DNA of 64,000 nucleotides from Chlamydiales bacterium (lineage in GTDB: Bacteria; Chlamydiota; Chlamydiia; Chlamydiales; JAAKFR01): the NCBI GenBank assembly GCA_022601445.1, contig JAJACP010000001.1:282671-346670 (forward strand), in the 5' to 3' direction. Under the pieces are notes generated by a model, which saw nothing but the letters and a program-made list of their open reading frames with translations, made no database searches and was not told the DNA's origin. A program made the translations under genes and the position numbers. Every line of letters starts with the position of its first letter. Positions within the stretch are counted from its first letter, which is position 1. This document shows positions 14,498 through 24,815 of the stretch, piece after piece.

Positions 14498-15859
14498 ATG
14501 TCTAATGGAATCGATCGGTTTCAAGACTTCTATCCCAACCATCCTGTACCAGGCAGACTCCACACTGAGCCGAACACTTTTTCTAAACAAGCCGGCGATC
14601 GGGTCAATCCAATTGGCTTTATCTGCGCCTCGGTCGTCTTCAATCTTCTTTCATCAGCTACATTGACAAAGCCGACGGACACCTGGGATACTCACCCTCC
14701 CGCTGAGTGGAGCTTAGAACTAAAAAAAGCTTTGCTCTCTACTGAGCTTGAAGAAGGGACACTTACTGCTACCAGAAAGCTACTCACAAATTCGCTTCTA
14801 ACCACTCTTCTCCACAGTGGCTACGAGCATGTGAAAGACGTAATGAGCCGATGTGACAATCAGGCAGCGCGCGCCTATGTGGCACGAAAAAATAACTTCC
14901 AAGCAAGCCACGTGATTCGAGCTAACCTTGAGAGAAATCCTTTGCTTACCGTGAGTTTTGCATTTGTAGATGACCTCTACTTTCTGAACAGATTAGCTGG
15001 CCAGCCCGCTACGTACACTCGCTTGAGCTATAGCGCCCGTTTTGCTCAAAAGCTCTGTAAATACATCAAAAATCCAGCAAGAATCTTAACCACACCAGGA
15101 GATCACTGTTTTCTGTACATCTGCCAGTTTGCCGATTCATGCATTGATGTGCAAGAGAGTGGAACGTTCAAACAGCAGCTATTTCAAAAGTGTCAAGACG
15201 CTGATGCTCTCGACTTGATTAACCGGGTAATAGATGATGGCATTGAAGAGTTAGACGAATCTATCCTTTCCCAATTCCTGTTGAGACTTTATCAAGTCTC
15301 AACATGTTTCGGAGATGAAGTATGGATACAGGCGCTCTGCTACTTCAAAATAGCTGTTGAAGAGATACAGGAGGATAGAAGGGATCATGAGTCCGTTTTG
15401 GTCTCCCATTCGTTATGGGAAAGCTCTTCCACTCTACCCTATGGAGTCCTCCCCCTGTTTGAAAGATCGACTTTGATTGAAGCTGCTTTTAAACAGTTAG
15501 ATACTCTTCCGCTTCATACAGCGAAAAGCAATGCTGTCCAACAACTTGCGGCTCATTTTTTTGACGAGTGCGCTCCAACATCAAGCCTGGCAGCAGCCAC
15601 CTGGCTGTATAAAATCTGGTGGCTCCATCATCGTAGAGAGGAGAGGATTCAGTCTCACGTTGATGCCCTAATTGACTGGTTTGCGCACGATTTCCTCGTA
15701 GAAGATGGAGGATGGAAATTCAGTGAACAGAGCGCCGTGCATGAGATAAAAAAGCGATTTAGAGCGGGCTGTCCTCTTCTCCCATTCAACGCCCAACAGG
15801 CCGAACGGATGTACTTTGCTCTCCAGTATTCCCAAGCGCAAAAGGTCAGCTCATCTTAA
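14498..15859 (+). CDS. Hypothetical protein, no recognised domain
   Basis: A 453-residue product read from ATG 14498 (MSNGIDRFQDF); a TTG nine bases earlier is a weaker start. I recognise no family. It has no signal peptide and no clear membrane segment; it is predicted largely helical, with many Cys, Ser and aromatic residues (for example 'WLYKIWWLHHRREERI'). No ribosome site is obvious before the start. It stands alone between dnaA and a porin gene, with about 85 and 96 bases of AT-rich sequence on either side. A lone soluble protein of this type in a chlamydia could be a lineage-specific effector, but nothing in the sequence proves it. Confidence 0.6.
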   Translation: MSNGIDRFQDFYPNHPVPGRLHTEPNTFSKQAGDRVNPIGFICASVVFNLLSSATLTKPTDTWDTHPPAEWSLELKKALLSTELEEGTLTATRKLLTNSLLTTLLHSGYEHVKDVMSRCDNQAARAYVARKNNFQASHVIRANLERNPLLTVSFAFVDDLYFLNRLAGQPATYTRLSYSARFAQKLCKYIKNPARILTTPGDHCFLYICQFADSCIDVQESGTFKQQLFQKCQDADALDLINRVIDDGIEELDESILSQFLLRLYQVSTCFGDEVWIQALCYFKIAVEEIQEDRRDHESVLVSHSLWESSSTLPYGVLPLFERSTLIEAAFKQLDTLPLHTAKSNAVQQLAAHFFDECAPTSSLAAATWLYKIWWLHHRREERIQSHVDALIDWFAHDFLVEDGGWKFSEQSAVHEIKKRFRAGCPLLPFNAQQAERMYFALQYSQAQKVSSS

Positions 15860-15955
15860 GTCTCAGATGAAACCCAACATTTTTTCACACAAACTGTTTT
15901 AACTGTTGTTTTTTTTTCATGTAATTAAGAGGATGCTAACTTTGGAGGTTCCTTC

Positions 15956-16939
15956 ATGAAAAAATATTTTTCCGCTTCTCTATTGTTTTTTGTATCTCAT
16001 CTTTGTGCGATTGATCCTAATCCTGGAGAAATCGGCTTGTCTGCAGAGTGGCTCTATGTGCAAGCGGGCTATGATCAACCCTACTTTGTCATACAGGGTC
16101 CCACTCCGAACCCAGCAGGACCACGTATCCCAAATCGACAAACATGGTCCTCTGGTTACCGCTTGGAGGGAGTATACACATTTTGTAGTCGTCCAAACTC
16201 AGTTTTACTTAGATGGAACCATTTACCCGACATCTGTAACCAAAAAAGCATCAGTGACCCAAGCTTGACTGCCGTCTTTAACTTCCCAGAATTTAATTTA
16301 GAGTTTGATCCCGGAACAATCACAATAAAAGATTCGATAGATGTATACGGGCTTGAACTTGTATTCGATCAAAAACTCGCTTGTTGCGGCCCCTTTAAAA
16401 TGAGTGTACAAGGAGGCGTCCAATACACTGCGGTTAACTTCAAAGAAGAGTTAAATTACTTCGATTTAACTTCTAATAGACAGCTCATCAATGCGAGCTC
16501 TAGAATCTGGGGAATTGGTCCAGAAATTGGATACGCTTTTTCTTACTGCTTCACACCATCTATTTCTCTTGTAGGACGTGGAAATCTTGCTTTACTTATC
16601 AGTGAACGACATGCTGCATTTAGCGACGAGACAGATTCGACTAGTCCTGCGGCATCGATGGGCGTGAGCAATGATCGTTATTGGAGTCTAACGCCTGCTA
16701 GCACCATTCGCTTTGGATTTTCCTTTCAGCGTGCACTCAGCTCTTTTAGATTTTTTGGATTAAACCCGTGCTGTGAGCATCTGTCGGTTGAATTGGAACT
16801 TGGATACGAGGCCATCTACTTGCATAAGGGGATTGACCGTATCATGTTTGTAGACAATTTTAACGACGGATCGAGTTTTGATAACTACATGGACTTGACT
16901 CTGCATGGCCCCTATGCCCAACTAGGGATTCGCTTTTGA
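15956..16939 (+). CDS. Outer-membrane porin, Lpg1974/MOMP-like
   Basis: The 327-residue protein has a cleavable signal peptide (MKKYFSASLLFFVSHLCA, cleavage probably before IDPNPG) and then alternating amphipathic strands of a beta barrel, ending 'YAQLGIRF' with a C-terminal Phe as outer-membrane proteins do. Cysteines occur in pairs or clusters (FCSRP, LACCGPF, NPCCEH), consistent with the disulfide-linked chlamydial envelope. The pattern 'GLSAEWLYVQAG' near the N-terminus and the internal 'GPEIGYAFSYCFTPSISLVGRGNLALL' region resemble the Legionella Lpg1974 / chlamydial MOMP-like porins that are expanded in Waddlia and Simkania. A strong GGAGG ribosome site precedes the ATG. Confidence 0.75.
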   Translation: MKKYFSASLLFFVSHLCAIDPNPGEIGLSAEWLYVQAGYDQPYFVIQGPTPNPAGPRIPNRQTWSSGYRLEGVYTFCSRPNSVLLRWNHLPDICNQKSISDPSLTAVFNFPEFNLEFDPGTITIKDSIDVYGLELVFDQKLACCGPFKMSVQGGVQYTAVNFKEELNYFDLTSNRQLINASSRIWGIGPEIGYAFSYCFTPSISLVGRGNLALLISERHAAFSDETDSTSPAASMGVSNDRYWSLTPASTIRFGFSFQRALSSFRFFGLNPCCEHLSVELELGYEAIYLHKGIDRIMFVDNFNDGSSFDNYMDLTLHGPYAQLGIRF

Positions 16940-16952
16940 GCTAAACCTAGTC

Positions 16953-17900
16953 TCAAACTTGACCCACTAGCTGTAGATAATCATGGTAGCTACGCTTTAG
17001 TCCTTCCCTAAGAGAGATCTTAGGTTGCCATCCCATCTGGGTAATGCGGGTAATATCCGATTTCTTACGTGGCGTGCCATCGGGCTTAGAAAGATCTTGA
17101 ACTAGGTTTCCCTCATACCCCACAACTGCAGCAATCTCTTTGGCCACCTCTAAAATCGAGATCTCTTCATCTGAGCCCACATTGATCTGCTCGGGTGCAT
17201 CATAGTGCTTCAATAAAAATAGGCACGCCTCAGCTAAATCCTCTACATAGAGAAATTCTCGTAGCGCCTTTCCCGTGCCCCAAATAGAGACCTCAGCAAG
17301 AGCTGCACGCTTCGCTTCATGAAAGCGACGAATCAAGGCAGGAATGACATGAGCATTTTCAGGATGATAGGTGTCACCCGGCCCATAAAGGTTGGTCGGC
17401 ATGGCCGAAATATACCGGCATCCATACTGCTGCCTATAATATTCACAGAGCTTGATTCCCGCAATTTTGGCCAAAGCATACGCCTCATTGGTTTTTTCCA
17501 AAGGACCTGTCAGCAGCGCCTCCTCTGGAATAGGCTGAGGCGCCTCGCGCGGATAAATGCACGTGCTTCCCAGGTAAAGTAGGCGCTGCACACCCATTTG
17601 ATACGACTCATGAATTAAGTTGGAGGCAATCATCAAGTTGGTATAGATAAACTCAGCTGGGTAGGTCATATTAGCATAGATCCCCCCCACTTTTGCCGCC
17701 GCAATGACAACCACATCAGGCCGGTTTGCTGCCAAATACGCTTTAACAGCGGCCTGATCAGTATAATCAAGAGCCGCTCGAGAGGGCGTGAGAAGATGGG
17801 AATACCCGCTCTTGCTTAGTAAGCGGGTCATGGCACTGCCGACCATACCCTCTGCGCCGGCAATTAAAATAGTCTGGTCAGGATGGAGGTCATTTTTCAT
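16953..17900 (-). CDS. fcl: GDP-L-fucose synthase
   Basis: This 315-residue extended short-chain dehydrogenase carries out epimerisation and NADPH-dependent reduction of GDP-4-keto-6-deoxymannose to GDP-L-fucose. Visible motifs are the Rossmann glycines [10 protein letters not shown] near residue 14, '[10 protein letters not shown]', the catalytic YxxxK in [10 protein letters not shown], and '[20 protein letters not shown]'. Length and motifs are those of Fcl/WcaG. The partner GDP-mannose dehydratase (Gmd) is not in the window. Its start overlaps the lgt stop by 11 bases, so it is transcribed with lgt. Such a gene is not a core chlamydial gene and could serve surface glycan synthesis. Confidence 0.93.
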   Translation of the reverse strand: MKNDLHPDQTILIAGAEGMVGSAMTRLLSKSGYSHLLTPSRAALDYTDQAAVKAYLAANRPDVVVIAAAKVGGIYANMTYPAEFIYTNLMIASNLIHESYQMGVQRLLYLGSTCIYPREAPQPIPEEALLTGPLEKTNEAYALAKIAGIKLCEYYRQQYGCRYISAMPTNLYGPGDTYHPENAHVIPALIRRFHEAKRAALAEVSIWGTGKALREFLYVEDLAEACLFLLKHYDAPEQINVGSDEEISILEVAKEIAAVVGYEGNLVQDLSKPDGTPRKKSDITRITQMGWQPKISLREGLKRSYHDYLQLVGQV

Positions 17901-18756
17901 TTTTTGTTTGGAAGTGGTAGTAAATTAACAAAGCGATCCCAAGTAAGATAAAGGGAATACTGAGCAACTGCCCCATAGTTATGGCGCCATTTTGATCAAG
18001 CCATTGATGTTGAGGCATTTTAAAGAACTCTAAAACAAAGCGAAAACCAAAAACAAGCGTAAAAAACCACCCACTGAGCATTCCAAGACCGACTCGGTCT
18101 GCGCGCGCTTTCCATAAAAGATAGAGAAAACAAAAGATGGCCAGGTAAGCAACAGCCTCATAAAGCTGGACGGGATGTAAAGGAACTCCCGGATAGCCGT
18201 CAACGGGATTGACAAAGATGACTGCCCAAGGCAGTTTAGTGGGAATGCCTGTAATTTCTTGGTTCACAAAATTTCCCACTCGAATGCACGCCCCGACAAA
18301 AGCCGTAGGCACTACAAGTATATCGAGAAGCGAGAGAAAGGTGAGCTTAGGGTAGATACGCCGATTCCACCAAATAAAAATGAGAAGCCCCAAAAGAACA
18401 CCTAATGCCCCTCCGTGACTCGCAAGTCCTCCTTCCCAAATCTTAAAAATATCTAGCGGATTTTGGCTGTAATACGACCAACCATAAAAAAAGACATGCC
18501 CCAAACGTGCACCAATAATCGTCCCCAACACGACAAACAAGGCCAGACGATCTGTCAATTGAATTGCGGCTAGTTTTGTGTCTGCCAAAGGGGTGACCGG
18601 GTCGGCTAAAAAGCGGGTAAAAAGCTTACGCGTTAAAAAGTAACCAACCAAAAAACCAAAGGCGAAAAGGACCCCATACCACGTGACAGGATGGTTGATA
18701 TAGGGAACAACAAAGAAAATTCTATCAGGATCCCACGCAATATGACCAAAACCCAT
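17890..18756 (-). CDS. lgt: Prolipoprotein diacylglyceryl transferase
   Basis: Lgt transfers diacylglycerol from phosphatidylglycerol to the lipobox Cys of prolipoproteins in the inner membrane. The 288-residue protein has about seven membrane helices, the '[15 protein letters not shown]' segment and the Lgt signature region '[19 protein letters not shown]' followed by '[11 protein letters not shown]' and, near the end, '[10 protein letters not shown]'. It is the first gene of a two-gene unit with fcl. Confidence 0.97.
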   Translation of the reverse strand: MGFGHIAWDPDRIFFVVPYINHPVTWYGVLFAFGFLVGYFLTRKLFTRFLADPVTPLADTKLAAIQLTDRLALFVVLGTIIGARLGHVFFYGWSYYSQNPLDIFKIWEGGLASHGGALGVLLGLLIFIWWNRRIYPKLTFLSLLDILVVPTAFVGACIRVGNFVNQEITGIPTKLPWAVIFVNPVDGYPGVPLHPVQLYEAVAYLAIFCFLYLLWKARADRVGLGMLSGWFFTLVFGFRFVLEFFKMPQHQWLDQNGAITMGQLLSIPFILLGIALLIYYHFQTKNEK

Positions 18757-18836
18757 TTCAACCCCTAGTAAAAAACGCTCTTTGAGTCTATACTCCGGAG
18801 TTAAAATTTTTCAACCGAGATTGTGAGCTTTCCCTT

Positions 18837-19343
18837 ATGAAATTGAAACACCGTACACTGATTATACTGGCTGGCTTTGTCTGGTTAGCCATTGGAACCT
18901 TTCTTTTGACCCTTGGTTTGCGTTTTATCATGGAAACGCTTCGTAATCCCGATGTGGCCCTCGTACCGGGACGTTTCTCCCTACTCGCGTTCGTTAACCG
19001 CTTCTTCCCCGATCGGCAAAACGGGGTGGTGTTTCTTCTCTCTTTTGCCCTTCTGCTTGGATTTGTGAAAGGACGTTATGTGCTAGGCAAGACAGCACAA
19101 AGACAGGTCAACCGCATCTTTGCTCTACCTAACCCTTCTAGTATTAAAAATCTATACACTAAAGGCCACTACATACTGATCGCAGCTATGATGGGACTCG
19201 GGATGAGCCTCCGCTTTATTCCCATCACCCTGGACACGCGAGGCGCCATTGATATTGCAGTTGGTTCGGCGCTCATGAATGGTGCAATGCTTTATTTCCG
19301 CTCAGCGGCAAATTATCACTATCTCAAGAAAAAGGAATCGTAG
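18837..19343 (+). CDS. Conserved membrane protein of unknown function
   Basis: The 168-residue product has three to four predicted membrane helices (about 8-32, 60-80, 108-125, 137-153) and a basic loop between them (KGRYVLGKTAQRQVNR). I do not recognise a named family; position next to a PIN/TRAM gene and close to lgt suggests a conserved chlamydial hypothetical. The next gene begins one base after its stop codon, so it is in an operon running to the barrel-like gene at 21722. Confidence 0.7.
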   Translation: MKLKHRTLIILAGFVWLAIGTFLLTLGLRFIMETLRNPDVALVPGRFSLLAFVNRFFPDRQNGVVFLLSFALLLGFVKGRYVLGKTAQRQVNRIFALPNPSSIKNLYTKGHYILIAAMMGLGMSLRFIPITLDTRGAIDIAVGSALMNGAMLYFRSAANYHYLKKKES

Positions 19344-19344
19344 G

Positions 19345-20385
19345 ATGCGTCTCTCCACAACCTTTATCCGCTTTTTCTATGTGATCCTTAGCCTGCTTTT
19401 TATGATCACATATGCAGCCGCAATTCATACGCACCCAACAATTCGTGACTACGCCTTTGGAGCCATTCTCGGGCTTATTGTGAGCGGCGTGCTCATCGGT
19501 TGTGACCTTCTTTTCAAGCGATTCACTCTTCGCTCGTTCAATATTGCCGTCCTTGGACTGTTTTTTGGCTACCTCATGGCTCTGGCGTTGATCGTCATCC
19601 TAGATACCCTTGTTGACCTAACAGGCATGCATTCCGAGCACATTGTTTTAGATGGGATCAAAATCTTTATCTTTCTATTTGCCACCTATTTGGGCATGAC
19701 AATGACAATGCGTGCTTCCAACGAGCTTCACGTGAGTCTTCCCTTTGTGAAGTTCACACCTACAGCGCAAAAAATCAAAGCAATCCTGATCGATCTATCT
19801 GCCCTGTATGACCCACGCCTGATCGATCTGGCTGCTTCAGGCCTTTTGGACAAACATCTTCTCTTACCCCGCTTTTTACTCAAAGAGCTCCAAGAGCTTG
19901 AAGAGAGCTCTGATGAGATGACAAGCCATCGAGCCAAACGAGCGCTAGAGGTCGTAAAGAAACTCGAATCACTTCCAGAGCTTGGACTCCGTTATCAAGA
20001 CACCGACTTTACGGACGTAAAAGAGGCGCACACAAAAGCCTTCCGGCTCGCCCGCCTACTTGATGCCAACATTCTGTCTGCCGATCATAATCGCGTCCAA
20101 CAAGCTCAAGCTGAGGGTGTGCGTGTGATCAATCTCCACTCCCTTTCCAACGGCTTAAAACCTCTCATGCAAAGAGGTGAGCTGATGAAAATTAAAATCC
20201 AACGTTTGGGAAAAGAGGACCTACAGGGAGTGGGTTATCTGGAGGATGGCACCATGGTGGTCGTGAATGGTGGAGGGGATTATGTCGGAGAGACGATCGA
20301 GGTTCTTGTTCTTTCTGTCAAGCACACCACCTCTGGAAGAATGATTTTCTGTAATGTTGCCGAGGATGAAGAGCATGGCGAGTGA
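19345..20385 (+). CDS. YacL-like membrane PIN/TRAM-domain protein
   Basis: I chose ATG 19345, which has AAAAAGG eight bases upstream and follows the previous stop by one base; the frame is open further upstream but that part lies inside the neighbour. The 346-residue protein has four membrane helices (about 8-27, 36-56, 66-88, 103-120), a PIN nuclease domain ('AILIDLSALYDPRLIDLA', 'RFLLKELQELEESSD', 'ILSADHNRVQQAQ') and a C-terminal TRAM domain ('GVGYLEDGTMVVVNGG'). That order is the YacL family. YacL is thought to act on RNA at the membrane; its substrate is unknown. acpS overlaps its 3' end. Confidence 0.88.
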   Translation: MRLSTTFIRFFYVILSLLFMITYAAAIHTHPTIRDYAFGAILGLIVSGVLIGCDLLFKRFTLRSFNIAVLGLFFGYLMALALIVILDTLVDLTGMHSEHIVLDGIKIFIFLFATYLGMTMTMRASNELHVSLPFVKFTPTAQKIKAILIDLSALYDPRLIDLAASGLLDKHLLLPRFLLKELQELEESSDEMTSHRAKRALEVVKKLESLPELGLRYQDTDFTDVKEAHTKAFRLARLLDANILSADHNRVQQAQAEGVRVINLHSLSNGLKPLMQRGELMKIKIQRLGKEDLQGVGYLEDGTMVVVNGGGDYVGETIEVLVLSVKHTTSGRMIFCNVAEDEEHGE

Positions 20386-20785
20386 TCCCTCTCCCCAGGG
20401 CGTCGGCGGAATTGGAACCGATATCATTGAAATCCGCCGGATTAAAGAAGCTATTGAACGGCATGGCGACCGTTTTGTTGATCGCTTGTTTACTGAGCGC
20501 GAAAGGCACTACTGTCAGAAACACCGAGATCCTACACCCCGTTTTGCAGGACGTTTTGCCGCCAAAGAGGCCATTTTAAAAGCACTTGGAAAGGGATTTA
20601 AGCCAGAGGTGCAGTGGCAAGAAATTGAAGTGCTCAACGATCCTCACGGAAAACCTGAAGTACATCTCTCTACCCGCTTGAAAGAAATATTTCCCCTCAC
20701 GCATTTATTTGTATCGATCAGCCATTGCGAAGAGTACGCAACTGCAACAGCTATACTAACAGGAGTCATTCATGCAACACCATAA
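20375..20785 (+). CDS. acpS: Holo-[acyl-carrier-protein] synthase
   Basis: AcpS transfers 4'-phosphopantetheine from CoA to apo-ACP for fatty-acid synthesis. The GIGTDIIEI motif holding the metal-binding Asp, 'FTERERHYC', and '[19 protein letters not shown]' with the catalytic Glu are all present. I favour ATG 20375 (MASDPSPQG); in-frame ATGs at 20366 and 20354 are possible and all overlap the end of the PIN/TRAM gene. The 3' end overlaps the start of trxB by 14 bases, showing tight translational coupling. Confidence 0.95.
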   Translation: MASDPSPQGVGGIGTDIIEIRRIKEAIERHGDRFVDRLFTERERHYCQKHRDPTPRFAGRFAAKEAILKALGKGFKPEVQWQEIEVLNDPHGKPEVHLSTRLKEIFPLTHLFVSISHCEEYATATAILTGVIHATP

Positions 20786-21725
20786 AGTAATCATTGTCGG
20801 CTCAGGACCAGCAGGTTATACTGCAGCCCTCTACACGGCTCGCGCCAATCTCTCTCCCCTCTTGTACGAAGGTTTCTTCTCAGGACCAGCAGGTGGCCAG
20901 CTCATGACTACAACTGATGTCGAAAATTACCCTGGATTTCCGGAAGGAGTGACAGGTCCGGAGATGATGGACGCTTTCCGTAAACAGTGTGCCCGTTTTG
21001 GCACCGAAATTCTCCGTGAAGATGTCGACTCTGTGGATCTCTCCAGCCGCCCTTTTAAAGTCGAAGGAAAAAAAACAAAGGCCACCTGCGACGCCCTTAT
21101 CATTGCAACAGGAGCGACGGCAAAGCGTCTTGAGATTCCCGGTGCTGATGAGGAGGGATTTTGGCAAAAAGGGGTGACAGCCTGTGCCATTTGTGACGGC
21201 GCCATGCCGATTTTTAGAGAAAAAGAGCTCTATGTGATTGGAGGAGGCGATTCAGCTGTTGAGGAGGCCACCTTCTTAACCAAGTATGGAAGTAAGGTCT
21301 ATCTTGTCCACCGTCGTGACGAGCTACGCGCCTCTAAAATCATGGCCCAAAGAGCGCTCAATCATCCCAAAATCGAGGTGCTTTGGAACTCTGTCATTAC
21401 CAAAATCGAAGGGGAAAAAGTTGTCGGCTCGGTCACTGTTCAAAACGTCAAAACTGGTGTCGAGGAAAAGCGAGAGGCAGCAGGAGTCTTTTTTGCGATT
21501 GGCCACAAGCCCAACACCGATTTCCTGGGTGAGCAGCTCCCTCTCAACGATCAAGGCTATCTCATCGTCAAGCCAGGAACAACATATACAGATGTAGAAG
21601 GCGTTTTTGCAGCAGGTGATGTGCAAGATCCTGTCTACCGGCAAGCAGTGACTGCCGCAGGAAGTGGGTGCATGGCAGCTATTGACGCTGAAAGATGGCT
21701 GGCTGAGCAGGAACATGTGGGATGA
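20772..21725 (+). CDS. trxB: Thioredoxin reductase
   Basis: TrxB passes electrons from NADPH through FAD to thioredoxin. The 317-residue protein has the FAD-binding glycines (G10-x-G12-P-A-G15), the redox pair C138-A-I-C141 followed by DGA, an NADPH-binding '[10 protein letters not shown]' and the C-terminal FAD motif '[10 protein letters not shown]'. Length is normal. It overlaps acpS at the 5' end and shares ATGA with the next gene. Confidence 0.98.
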   Translation: MQHHKVIIVGSGPAGYTAALYTARANLSPLLYEGFFSGPAGGQLMTTTDVENYPGFPEGVTGPEMMDAFRKQCARFGTEILREDVDSVDLSSRPFKVEGKKTKATCDALIIATGATAKRLEIPGADEEGFWQKGVTACAICDGAMPIFREKELYVIGGGDSAVEEATFLTKYGSKVYLVHRRDELRASKIMAQRALNHPKIEVLWNSVITKIEGEKVVGSVTVQNVKTGVEEKREAAGVFFAIGHKPNTDFLGEQLPLNDQGYLIVKPGTTYTDVEGVFAAGDVQDPVYRQAVTAAGSGCMAAIDAERWLAEQEHVG

Positions 21726-22525
21726 GAAAGTGGCTCGTTTGCTTATTGCTGACCTCTTCCCTCTATGCGACTCAGTTTAAGCCGTGGTTCTCTCCCCTTT
21801 GGGAGTTTCAAGGACGTTTGTCTTATCTATTTGACAAAGAAAGACAAGTGCAGTCTCCCCTCGGGAATTTCAACGCGCCCAGTAATGACTACACCTTCCA
21901 ATTTAGCCTGGGATTGACTCCCTGGCCTGATTGGAATGCAGAAGTCGAGCTTTTTCTTACGCACACAAGCGATATTCCCTTTTCCTATCTAGCAGCATTG
22001 GGGACGATTCGCTACCAATGGCTCGATGATATCCGTGGAGATCCGATTTCGTTGGTGACAGGTGTCACTTTCTCTTTCCCAGGTAGTCGTGAGCTTAGGG
22101 ATTTCAGTTTTCCTTTCCATGCAGAGGTGAACGGAGAGTTCCATGTGACAATGGGCAAAGAGTGGAGCTGTCACAGAGAGTGGTGGCTCAGGGTGTGGGC
22201 GCTAGGGGGATGGGGCATTGCCAACCAGGGAAATGGATGGCTCCATGGGATCGGAGCCCTTTCCATTAAGCCCTCTAGCTTAGAGTGGGGCGTCATCACC
22301 GAGGCTTTAGTGGGCCTTGGACCCAACAACATCACCCCCAATGTACCCTTCGAAGGCTATGCGTCAATTGATCACCGCACAGTTGATCTGGCCAGTTACT
22401 TAAGTCACCATTTGGGCTGCTGGGGCACCTTAAGGGTAATGGGATGGTACAACGTTTATGCGCATAATTTCTTAGAAAACTACTGGGGCGTAGGGGCTAC
22501 TTTGCTCATTCCATTTAGCTTGTGA
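21722..22525 (+). CDS. Putative outer-membrane beta-barrel protein
   Basis: The 267-residue product starts with a short signal peptide ([19 protein letters not shown]) and continues as alternating hydrophobic strands rich in Trp, Gly and aromatic residues (for example '[15 protein letters not shown]'-like strands, '[20 protein letters not shown]', '[14 protein letters not shown]' at the end), the pattern of a small outer-membrane barrel. I do not recognise the family. It shares an ATGA overlap with trxB, and its last 46 bases overlap the 3' end of the convergent phosphofructokinase gene. Confidence 0.65.
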   Translation: MRKWLVCLLLTSSLYATQFKPWFSPLWEFQGRLSYLFDKERQVQSPLGNFNAPSNDYTFQFSLGLTPWPDWNAEVELFLTHTSDIPFSYLAALGTIRYQWLDDIRGDPISLVTGVTFSFPGSRELRDFSFPFHAEVNGEFHVTMGKEWSCHREWWLRVWALGGWGIANQGNGWLHGIGALSIKPSSLEWGVITEALVGLGPNNITPNVPFEGYASIDHRTVDLASYLSHHLGCWGTLRVMGWYNVYAHNFLENYWGVGATLLIPFSL

Positions 22526-24015
22526 AGTGAAAGGGTCGTGGCGTTGCAAATGGCATCGGAGCCAAAAAACTGAATCGGCCCTGGATAGCGGTAGTGATCC
22601 TCAATTCCCCAAACCTCGCGCCTAGAGGCAAAAGAGTGAAAGGCTGCTCCTTTTAGATCAACCAAAGCTTTTTTAATCACCGGTTTGAGACTTCCCTTTC
22701 GCTCCTCCATCGTCATCAGCGTTGTCAAAGGAACTCCTGCGACTTCCCACTCATCAACTGATTCACTCAGCCCACGCACGACACTCATATAGCCTGTACA
22801 CCCCGACTGAACAAGTAGAGCAGCAGTATGTCCTAATGCGTAGCAGTAGTGAGTGTCAAAGTTAGAGGGAAGACAAGCGCGCCCTTCATATCCAAAAAAG
22901 TGGTGTACAGGAGCAAATTTTCCCTTGTAATCGCTTCGCTCCTTCAAAACCTGTTCAACGATGTGCGTTAAAAGCTGCTCTGTTGCAATCTGGGAAAGCT
23001 GCACATTACCGTGTGGATCTTTTTCCAGTTCGAGTTGCTCGGCAATCTCTTTCGGAAAAGAGCCATTTTTGAGATTCAATTCGGGGATAAACTCGATCAG
23101 TCCTTCTGGAATGAGGATCACCCCATAATTTTTTCCCTCTTGGGAGCGGGCTGAGAGCAAATCCGCAACCTGTTCAGCGATTTGATGCAACGTCATTTGA
23201 CGGGCCGCTACTTCCTCACCGATTAAGGCACTGTTAGGGTGCGTTTGAAGGGCGCACTCCAACGTCACATGTGAGGCAGAGCGTCCCATTAACTTGATAA
23301 AGTGCGTGTATTTTTTAGCCGAAAGGGCATCTCTGGCAATATTGCCAATCAGTTCGCTATAGGTCTTGCATGCCGAATCAAACCCAAATGAGGTTTCGAT
23401 ATCCACACTTTTTAGATCGCCATCAATCGTTTTAGGCACGCCCACCACCCGCGTGTGGCAGTGCTCAGTTAGAAAGTACTCGGCAAGAACAGCAGCATTC
23501 GTGTTTGAGTCATCCCCTCCCACAACCACCAAGCCATCCAGATTAAGCGCTTCCACCGTTTTTTTCGAAGCGAGAAGTTGTTCCGGCGTTTCAATTTTGG
23601 TCCTTCCTGAACCGAGAAGATCAAAGCCTCCCATGTTACGGTAGGGGTCTAAAGCAGCCTCCTTCAGCTCCACATAATTTCCGTCGATGATGCCCGCTGG
23701 CCCACCTAAAAAGCCAAAGAGGCGACAGTTTGGGTGCATTTTCTTCAACGCATCAAAAAGCCCCGTGATCACATTGTGGCCACCTGCAGCCTGGCCCCCG
23801 GATAAGACGACACCCACCCGTAAAGCAGCGTAGTTTACAGGCTCCCCTGTTCTAAATACAATACGTGGTTGCGCGTAGGTCTTAGGAAAAACCTCTTTCA
23901 GCTCCAAATTTGGAGCCCTGTCTCCTTCGACACACTGAAGAAAAGCCAGCCCTTTCAGACATCCAGGAAGAGGAGGTTTGTAGGTTAAACGCGCCTCTTC
24001 AATGGGACTTTTCAT
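22480..24015 (-). CDS. pfp: Pyrophosphate-dependent 6-phosphofructokinase
   Basis: The enzyme phosphorylates fructose 6-phosphate with PPi, reversibly, in glycolysis. The 511-residue product shows 'VVLSGGQAAGGHNVITGL' (nucleotide/PPi site), GGDDSNTNA, where the second Asp in place of Gly marks PPi- rather than ATP-dependent enzymes, 'GVPKTIDGDL' (catalytic TIDGD) and 'LMGRSASHVTLECALQT' (MGR motif). It is of the long PFP type used by chlamydiae. The start ATG 24015 overlaps the TGA of the upstream hydrolase by one base. Confidence 0.95.
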   Translation of the reverse strand: MKSPIEEARLTYKPPLPGCLKGLAFLQCVEGDRAPNLELKEVFPKTYAQPRIVFRTGEPVNYAALRVGVVLSGGQAAGGHNVITGLFDALKKMHPNCRLFGFLGGPAGIIDGNYVELKEAALDPYRNMGGFDLLGSGRTKIETPEQLLASKKTVEALNLDGLVVVGGDDSNTNAAVLAEYFLTEHCHTRVVGVPKTIDGDLKSVDIETSFGFDSACKTYSELIGNIARDALSAKKYTHFIKLMGRSASHVTLECALQTHPNSALIGEEVAARQMTLHQIAEQVADLLSARSQEGKNYGVILIPEGLIEFIPELNLKNGSFPKEIAEQLELEKDPHGNVQLSQIATEQLLTHIVEQVLKERSDYKGKFAPVHHFFGYEGRACLPSNFDTHYCYALGHTAALLVQSGCTGYMSVVRGLSESVDEWEVAGVPLTTLMTMEERKGSLKPVIKKALVDLKGAAFHSFASRREVWGIEDHYRYPGPIQFFGSDAICNATTLSLHKLNGMSKVAPTPQ

Positions 24016-24815
24016 CAAAGAGTCTCCTTAAAAAAAGTGACCGATTTTTCAATCGCATCAGGAAGCGCTTTGGCAAAACCTAAAGAGTGCGCCTCTTCAG
24101 GGTAGGTAATGAATTTTGCATCAGATTGTGCAACCTGTTTATACGCCTCTTGGTGGGCAATCGAGATAATGGCGTCTCCCTCTCCGTGCATATGCAGTAG
24201 AGGAAGATCTGCCAGGGTGCCCCACGTTTTATAGGCATGTAGGCGGGCAAACTGCTCGCGAAAAAGAGGGCTGACGCAAACACCTCTGTAGGTGCCCATC
24301 GTATCTGTGGGCTCAGCGCTGAGCATTTCAGGGTGCTTTTTAATAAAATCGCGAAACCAGAGCTCGCCGCTGGCAACCGGTGCCCAAAGCGTGAGCGCCT
24401 TGACCACTCCCTTCAACCGATCGCACACCTCAACAGCAATAGCTCCTCCCAATGAGGCACCAAAAATCCCCACTCGCGTGGCATCCACACCATCGATAGA
24501 CAAGGCGAATTTTGAGACCGCCACACCATCTGAGATCAGATCTTCGACAGACGCCTCGTTCATGGATCCTTCACTATCACCACATCCTCTGAAGTCAAAA
24601 CGTAGACAAGCGATTCCAACCGTTGTAAGCGCTTCTGCCAGTGCCACATAGCATCGGTTAGATCCATGTTTGCTACTGGCAAATCCATGCATCACCACAA
24701 CAAGGGGGGGATTTTCAACTTGAAGAGGGCGGTGCACAACGCCGAAGAGCTGGATTCCTTCGTTGGCGATCGTGATCCATTCTCGCGATTCAGATTTGAC
24801 AAGCGTTCCATGCAT
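24015..24815 (-). CDS. Alpha/beta hydrolase
   Basis: The 266-residue protein has the alpha/beta-hydrolase order: oxyanion segment 'VVVMHGFASSKHG', nucleophile elbow GASLGG (Ser), a late acidic residue in 'LHMHGEGDAIISI' and the catalytic His in 'YPEEAHSLGF'. It resembles esterases/acylglycerol lipases of the family that includes YqkD-like and dienelactone-hydrolase-like proteins; the substrate cannot be told. No signal peptide is seen. GGAG lies about 9 bases before the ATG, and the gene is translationally coupled to pfp. Confidence 0.88.
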   Translation of the reverse strand: MHGTLVKSESREWITIANEGIQLFGVVHRPLQVENPPLVVVMHGFASSKHGSNRCYVALAEALTTVGIACLRFDFRGCGDSEGSMNEASVEDLISDGVAVSKFALSIDGVDATRVGIFGASLGGAIAVEVCDRLKGVVKALTLWAPVASGELWFRDFIKKHPEMLSAEPTDTMGTYRGVCVSPLFREQFARLHAYKTWGTLADLPLLHMHGEGDAIISIAHQEAYKQVAQSDAKFITYPEEAHSLGFAKALPDAIEKSVTFFKETL

